Below, piece after piece: positions 58,652-64,000 of a stretch of DNA of 64,000 bases. The first letter of the stretch is position 1. The number at the start of each line of letters is the position of its first letter. The notes beneath the pieces were generated by a model. That model searched no databases. It saw only the letters and a list, made by a program, of their open reading frames with translations, and was not told where the DNA came from. The translations under genes were made by a program, and so were the position numbers. Origin of the DNA: Sanghuangporus weigelae (taxonomy: Eukaryota > Basidiomycota > Agaricomycetes > Hymenochaetales > Hymenochaetaceae); the NCBI GenBank assembly GCA_033182465.1, contig CP137328.1:1488001-1552000 (forward strand). Reading direction: 5' to 3'.

Positions 58652-61545
58652 ATGAGCTCGACACCTCTTCCAAAACAATCACCACCACGGACGTCCTCCG
58701 TAGAGCCGGCGGCCGCCCCCCGTCGTATCAAACTCACCGTCAAACCATTGAAATCCAAGTCTACTGCATCCGCAACTGGCGATGGACCTAATAATGCGAG
58801 CACAGAGAGTACACATGCGTCGAGCCATGCTAGGGTTCCGATTACCTTGAAAATCAAGCCTTCACGACCCAATACATCCACTGAAACTCCAAGTTCTGCC
58901 GCTCAGAATGTAGAGAAGAAATATCTTCCTAGACTTATCCTCAAACCACCGAAACCAGCCCCGGTTCCAGTCGACGACGGCAATGTGATGGAAGTTGATA
59001 ATACTGCACCCCAAGTAACGCAGGCCTCGTCTCTCGAGGAATCGCCTAAGGAGGAGATTCCCGTCGAGATTTTGGAGGCACGTTCGCCTCCGACACTCGA
59101 TGAACATTCTCAACCGGCGCCACCTAAGCCTCCTCGGCCGATCAAGCTTAAGCCATTGAAAGAGGTGCTCCGGATACTTATCACCCGAATAAAGAAGTCT
59201 GTTCATGTTTCCTTCTTTCTCCTCTCGATTTTAATGTTTTGTAAAGGAAAGACGATTATGCGTTCTTTTTGAACCCTGTGGATATCTCTCAAGTTACAGG
59301 TTATCTGGACGTGATAAAGCAGCCTATGGACTTCGGAACAATGACGGAGAAGATCGAGAAGGGTCAATATCGTTCATTGGAGCAGTTTAAGGTGCGCTCT
59401 TTCGCAAGAGCTCTGAAGGCTTGGCTGGACCTTCGTGTTTCAGGACGACTTTCTACTGGTCATTACAAACGCAAAAATGTTCAACCCTCCTCCGTCGATT
59501 TACTATTCAGAGGCTTCCAAAATAGAAAGTTGGGGTCTCGAACAAATATCAAAAGCGGCCGTGCAAGTCATAGAATATGAAGCCGATTGGACTATTGACG
59601 TCGTAGAAGATGAGGGATCGGCACCTGCAGCCGCGGCAGGGAATGACGTGGATAATGCCGCAGCTGAGTCTGCCCTGGCGTCTGGGGAAGTACCCTCCAA
59701 GACACGGAGTCCTAGTGTCATGTCCTCTGCGGTGGGAACTCCTAATTTATCCTCCGAAAGAAGCAAAAGACATCGGGGGAAGAAGATGCCAATTGTGACA
59801 GAAAGTTGGGAGGAGGGAGGTCATCTTCCAGGCTTCAAGGATGGTATTGGCGTCTTTCCTCCATGCAGTGATCTTGCTGCCCTTATGCTAGAATTGAAAC
59901 TGAAAGGTACGGTCAATTAATCTCGCGAGAAGCTTAGATTTACCGTTTATCAGGAAAACGGTTCCGCACGAAGAAAGAAAGGCTTAAGCGTGAGAAGGAA
60001 GGCCCTCCGCTTGCTGCTGACGGTAGTCTTGACTATACCGAGAGTACGTGCATTAATGAATGTTTGCTCTGGAATGTGATTAATCGTGACCTCACAGTGG
60101 AGCACCCCTTCACAATCCTTCGTCAACTTGTGCCTAAACTGCTCACGGTGCCGGAAGTAGTCCCGCTTTTACCCACAAAATTTGCTGCTATCGAAGCTCC
60201 TTCGGAGGCCCGGGAAGTCTCTCAGCCGCCAGAGGGAAGGAGGGAAACACAAATGGACGGTCCCATCTCTCTTCCAGTTGAAGCCATTTCGGACGTCTTA
60301 TCAGATCCGAATAGACATGTATTTGTGAACCCGCCTCCTTATACATCTGCCGTGGGAGATAAGCAACTTCGGCATTGGACAATAACTCGGAATCCCCCAC
60401 GTGTGGTTCGATCAAGGGATGAAGATGAGGAAGGCGTGGTAGCCGGTCCTGAAACTAAACGACGTCGTGTCGAACACGCTGACTATGGGACATTCGCGGG
60501 GTTATTGGGCACAGTTGCGGCAGAAAATGGGCTCAAGGCAGACGACTTCGAAGAATTTTTCAGTAGTGACTCAAAGGTTTTAGACCAGATTAGACGGACT
60601 ATCGAAAACAGAGGTCCAACATCAAATTCCGAGACTATGGACAATTTGGACGTCGAGGGACGGGCGCGATTGTTGGACGCGCATGAGTATATTCGAGACG
60701 TTGTATACGGTGGTGTGGATGGACTTGCATACTTTCGGAGTCTGGCGGAGTTTGTTGGCGAGTATCATGGTTCTTTGGAAGAAGACCATGACATTTCTGT
60801 GCCTCCCGGAGCCCTTGGAATGCCAGTGGCTCGATGGGTGGCTCAACACATCATCAATCCACTTACTCTGGGGAATCACGCAACTCTTCGTGCCGTCGCG
60901 GAGACTCTCGCTCGTGCAAACGTTCAGGAGCAGGATGATCCGAATGCGCACGCATCGCTTGCGATCGTGCGTTACCTAGAGCTGGCGAATGAGGACAAGT
61001 CATCAGTTCAGGAGCAACTACGAGAACTCAAAGCACTCGCAGAATCGTTCGCGCAAATTGATATTGCACCGCTTCTCCGGAAGCCCGAGGAACTTTTTCT
61101 CGCGGAAAATGAATGGGTGGGTCGGGATCTGGAGCAGGCTCAAACTACACCTTTGGCCTGCGCGACTGCGTTAGACGCAATCAGGAGCGCGACGATCTCG
61201 GGTGCTGGAGCAGGTTCGGGAGCAGTTCTTGGCCTCGGTCTCGCTTCTGCGTTGTCAGGACAGAACCGCTTGGCTGGCGTATTAGCCGATGAAAGAGCTG
61301 GAGCTATTGAGTATGCTCTCAATGCTACTGCAGAAGCGCTGCGTGATTTCGGACAGCAACAGGGTCAGGACATGAAGATAGAAGATGGAGGTACGGGAGA
61401 TGAGACAGAGGACGCGGTGATGCGCCGGACGCGACTGACTTTGATTGCACTCGCGAAGCGAGCTCCTATCGATAGGATTGCACGTCTGCCACCAGAGCTC
61501 GTCCCCATCCATATTCGTCACATCGTTCCGACACTGGGATCATGA
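58652..61545 (+). CDS. bromodomain protein, BRD7/BRD9-like
   Basis: Exons 58652-59196, 59247-59391, 59444-59906, 59954-60043 and 60098-61545 give 896 residues. A basic, Pro-rich N-terminus with repeated LKIKP/LILKPPKP-type strings is followed by LRILITRIKKKDDYAFFLNPVD, the start of a bromodomain (about 170-275) with GYLDVIKQPMDFGTM and the acetyl-lysine Asn in VITNAKMFN. After it come SWEEGGHLPGFKDGIGVFPP and a long conserved-looking C-terminal region starting HPFTILRQLVPKLL. The order bromodomain then long helical C-terminus fits BRD7/BRD9, accessory subunits of SWI/SNF-type remodellers. It would read acetylated histones in the nucleus. Divergent from the RING gene. Confidence 0.88.
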
Positions 61546-61880
61546 TTGAATTGGAGTGTATTATGCCGCGGTAGATAAAGTCTTCCCCTGTCTTGTTATC
61601 GGTGTGTGTGTACGTTCATTGATTGAAGGAAGAAAATGAAAATGAAAAGTTCTACCACACGCGCTCCGATGGAATCTTTACTGTGGAGATAACACCTATC
61701 AATTGAATTGATTGGATGATTGCCTTATAAGGTATTTTGATATTCTTATCTTCACCAGTGCCAGCGGGACTTTTACTTTTCACACAGCTTTTATTTTCAT
61801 GCGTTCATTATCATCCTCCGCTCCTCTCGCTTCACCCTTCTCTCATTCTTTCTTTCATCTTCCCAGAGCTGAAAGACAGT
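61546..61880. other. intergenic upstream of permease
   Basis: 335 bp holding the bromodomain gene 3' end and the permease promoter; a pyrimidine-rich tract at 61790-61860 lies just before the start codon. Confidence 0.4.
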
Positions 61881-63964
61881 ATGAGCGACGAGAAGAAACG
61901 TAACGGAACTACGATGAATGGCGATGAGGCGGAATTGGCAAAGATGGGCTACAAGCAGGAGCTAAAGCGGGATTTGAGTCTTCTGCAGGTATGTTTGGTC
62001 CCAACTCATTCTCATGACCTGCTTCTTTACCGACAAGTTGTCCGGGCTTTCAGAACTTCGGCGTTTCATTCTCGATTATTAGTGTCATCACGGGAATACC
62101 ATCCCTCTTCCTATATGGTTTGGTGAGGCACTGCCTCGTTCCTTATCATTGCTGGAGCTCAATGATTCGGCGAATTTAGACGACAGGTGGACCCGTCGTA
62201 ATGGTCTGGGGATGGGTAGTCATTTCGTGTTTTACTATGATAGTGGGGCTTGCCATGGCTGGTAGGCACAATCAGAAGTTTATCTGATGTCAGTTAGACT
62301 GATCTTTGAATCAGAGGTTTGTAGTGCGCACCCAACGTCTGGTGGGCCATACTTCTGGGCAGCAATGCTGTCAGAAAAGGAGCAAGCTCCGTTTGCGTCT
62401 TGGGTTACTGGATGGTTTAATCTTCTCGGACAGGTTGCTGTGACTACTGGTATTAGGTGTGTCAAGAAATATTTCAGTGAACCAAAGCGGAAAGGTTTAT
62501 TCGTGTAGCTTCGCATGCGCAACTTTCATTTCGACTATTTCGACGATCAACACTGGATTTACTCCAACCGCAGGAACGAATATCGGTGTCTATGCTGCAG
62601 TTCTTTTTGCCCAAGGTTCGATGATTTGATGTAAGGGTTCTATCGTATTGTACCTGATAGCTAGTCCAGGTATCATCAATACTTTCGGAGTTCATTTGCT
62701 CAAATACATCAATAATATCTCTATATGGTGGCATGCTGTCGGCACGACTGCGGTTGTCATCGCGAGTCTTGCAGGTGCCCCGGAGCACCAATCTGCTAAG
62801 TTCGTTTTTACCCAGTTTATTGATGGCACGGGAGCAGAACAGCCGGATGGCAGCGTTATTGGGTGGAGCCAACGTGCAAGCAAAGCTTATGTGGTCGTCA
62901 TCGGTATCCTGATGGCACAGTATACTCTCACTGGATTTGATGCTAGCGCTCATGTCAGTTCCTCCGTAATAAACGAAGGAAAGAAGCTAATCATTTGATA
63001 GATGACGGAAGAAACACACAATGCGGCCATGGCGGGCTCATTGGGTATTATTATTGCCATTGGCGTCAGCGCCGTACTCGGCTGGTTCCTCATTCTCGGC
63101 CTCTTGTTCTCAATGCAGGATTATGATGCAACGGTGGCGAGTGAAACTGGTCAGCCGGTTGCACAGATATTTTTGGACTGCGTTGGAGACAAGGGCGCGA
63201 TTGTATTGATGGTGATCGTCATTGGTGCAATGTTCATGTGCGGGTAAGTCCGTCCTGTTCAATCTTGCATAGCTAGGAAGTTTAAAAAAATCAACACCAA
63301 TTAGGTTATTCTCGATAACATCGAACTCCCGTATGATGTATGCCTTCTCTCGGGACGGGGCTCTTCCGGGGTACAAGTTCTTCCACCATGTGAGCGCAAG
63401 AACAAGGAGTCCTGTACGCACCGTATGGCTGGCCTGCACGCTAAGCTTCATTCTTGGTCTGCCGAGCCTCGGAAGTGACGTCGCTTTCGCTGCTGCAACG
63501 AGTATCGCAACGATCGGGCTGTACGTCTCGTATGGCATTCCAATAGCACTTCGCCTCATATACCGTCGGAAATTCGTGAAAGGACCATTTCATCTCGGAA
63601 TAGCTAGCGAGGCTGTTGCATTTATGGCAGTTGCCTGGATCGGGTTTATCTCTATTACATTTATCCTTCCCCAGGAGAACCCTGTCAACTCCCAGACGCT
63701 GAACTACGCGATTGTCGCCGTGGGCATTGTCGTGACGTATTCGCTATCATTCTGGCTTATCAGTGCTAGGAAATGGTTCAAGGGTCCAATCAGGCAAATT
63801 GCTGGTACGTTATTCTCGGTTGATACGAGCCGTGGTTGTGAATCTAATTGTTAATAAATACTATAGCGGAAGAGATGGGTATCGATGTCAGTGAACCAGG
63901 TATGCTAGAACAGCTTGAAGCGGAAGGGCAACTAGATGAAAGAAAATCCAAGTCTTCCGAATGA
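61881..63964 (+). CDS. amino-acid/GABA-type permease (APC superfamily)
   Basis: Nine exons: 61881-61988, 62054-62122, 62180-62261, 62315-62456, 62509-62615, 62670-62953, 63002-63243, 63305-63804 and 63867-63964, giving 543 residues, typical of the family. A cytoplasmic N-terminus ends in GYKQELKRDLSLLQNFGVSF, and the first helix carries ISVITGIPS. EVCSAHPTSGGPYFWAAML, FNLLGQVAVTTG, LTGFDASAHMTEETHNA and NSRMMYAFSRDGALPG are hallmark strings of the fungal choline/GABA permease (UGA4-like) branch. About twelve helices follow in order. Intron 5 has the rare donor GTTCGA. The C-terminus is charged (ERKSKSSE). Imports an amino acid or related amine at the plasma or vacuolar membrane; the exact substrate is not readable. 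Confidence 0.93.
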
Positions 63965-64000
63965 ACCATTTGCTTATGATTATCTATATACATCTTTTGT

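Noticed and set aside
1-64000. CRISPR arrays, operons, ribosome binding sites, phage attachment sites
   Set aside because: Spliceosomal introns throughout show a nuclear eukaryotic genome; no regularly spaced repeats were seen.

Overview
The window looks like nuclear DNA of a basidiomycete fungus, most likely an agaricomycete. Genes are dense and intron-rich: I placed about 80 introns, mostly 50-65 nt with GT-AG ends, and they interrupt exons as short as 3, 8 and 12 nt. The recognisable proteins are fungal housekeeping genes. All exon models below were built by eye, by joining translated frames at splice sites and checking codon phase and family conservation. No alignment or database search was run.

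Layout. 1-2.7 kb: the start of an unknown membrane protein (- strand, runs off the left edge), then the Rab geranylgeranyltransferase beta subunit (BET2). 3.3-9.7 kb: an array of ricin-B-like lectin paralogues with threonine-rich tails, three apparently intact and one broken. The array also holds a 668 bp MITE with TA target duplications and a 1.09 kb near-perfect foldback element that lies inside the broken lectin. 10-17 kb: a PMS1-type mismatch repair endonuclease, a secreted amidase and a gamma-glutamylcyclotransferase-like membrane protein. 17.4-27.6 kb: an accessory stretch with two intact F-box genes, one F-box pseudogene and two basic proteins of unknown function. 28-32.7 kb: the farnesyltransferase beta subunit (RAM1), a small unknown ORF and a fifth, dispersed lectin copy. 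34.3-42.2 kb: a large MON2 trafficking gene (16 exons) and an unnamed fungal protein. 42.8-46.3 kb: a 15-exon TMEM184/OST-alpha (DUF300) membrane protein with unusually long 5' introns. 46.3-54 kb: gene-poor, holding only a 59-residue hydrophobic protein whose start codon is an exon of its own. 54-64 kb: a homeodomain protein, a Topors-like RING protein divergently paired with a bromodomain protein, and an amino-acid/GABA-type permease complete just before the right edge.

Functional links are loose, as expected of a eukaryotic chromosome. BET2 and RAM1, two zinc-dependent prenyltransferase beta subunits, lie about 27 kb apart. BET2 (Rab lipidation) and MON2 (Golgi/endosome traffic) both serve membrane traffic. 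The RING and bromodomain genes share a 187 bp divergent promoter. The least conventional material is the lectin family with its Thr-rich tails, the foldback inside one copy, and the microexon genes. I did not find a clearly new multi-gene system; the lectin family is the best candidate for something undescribed.
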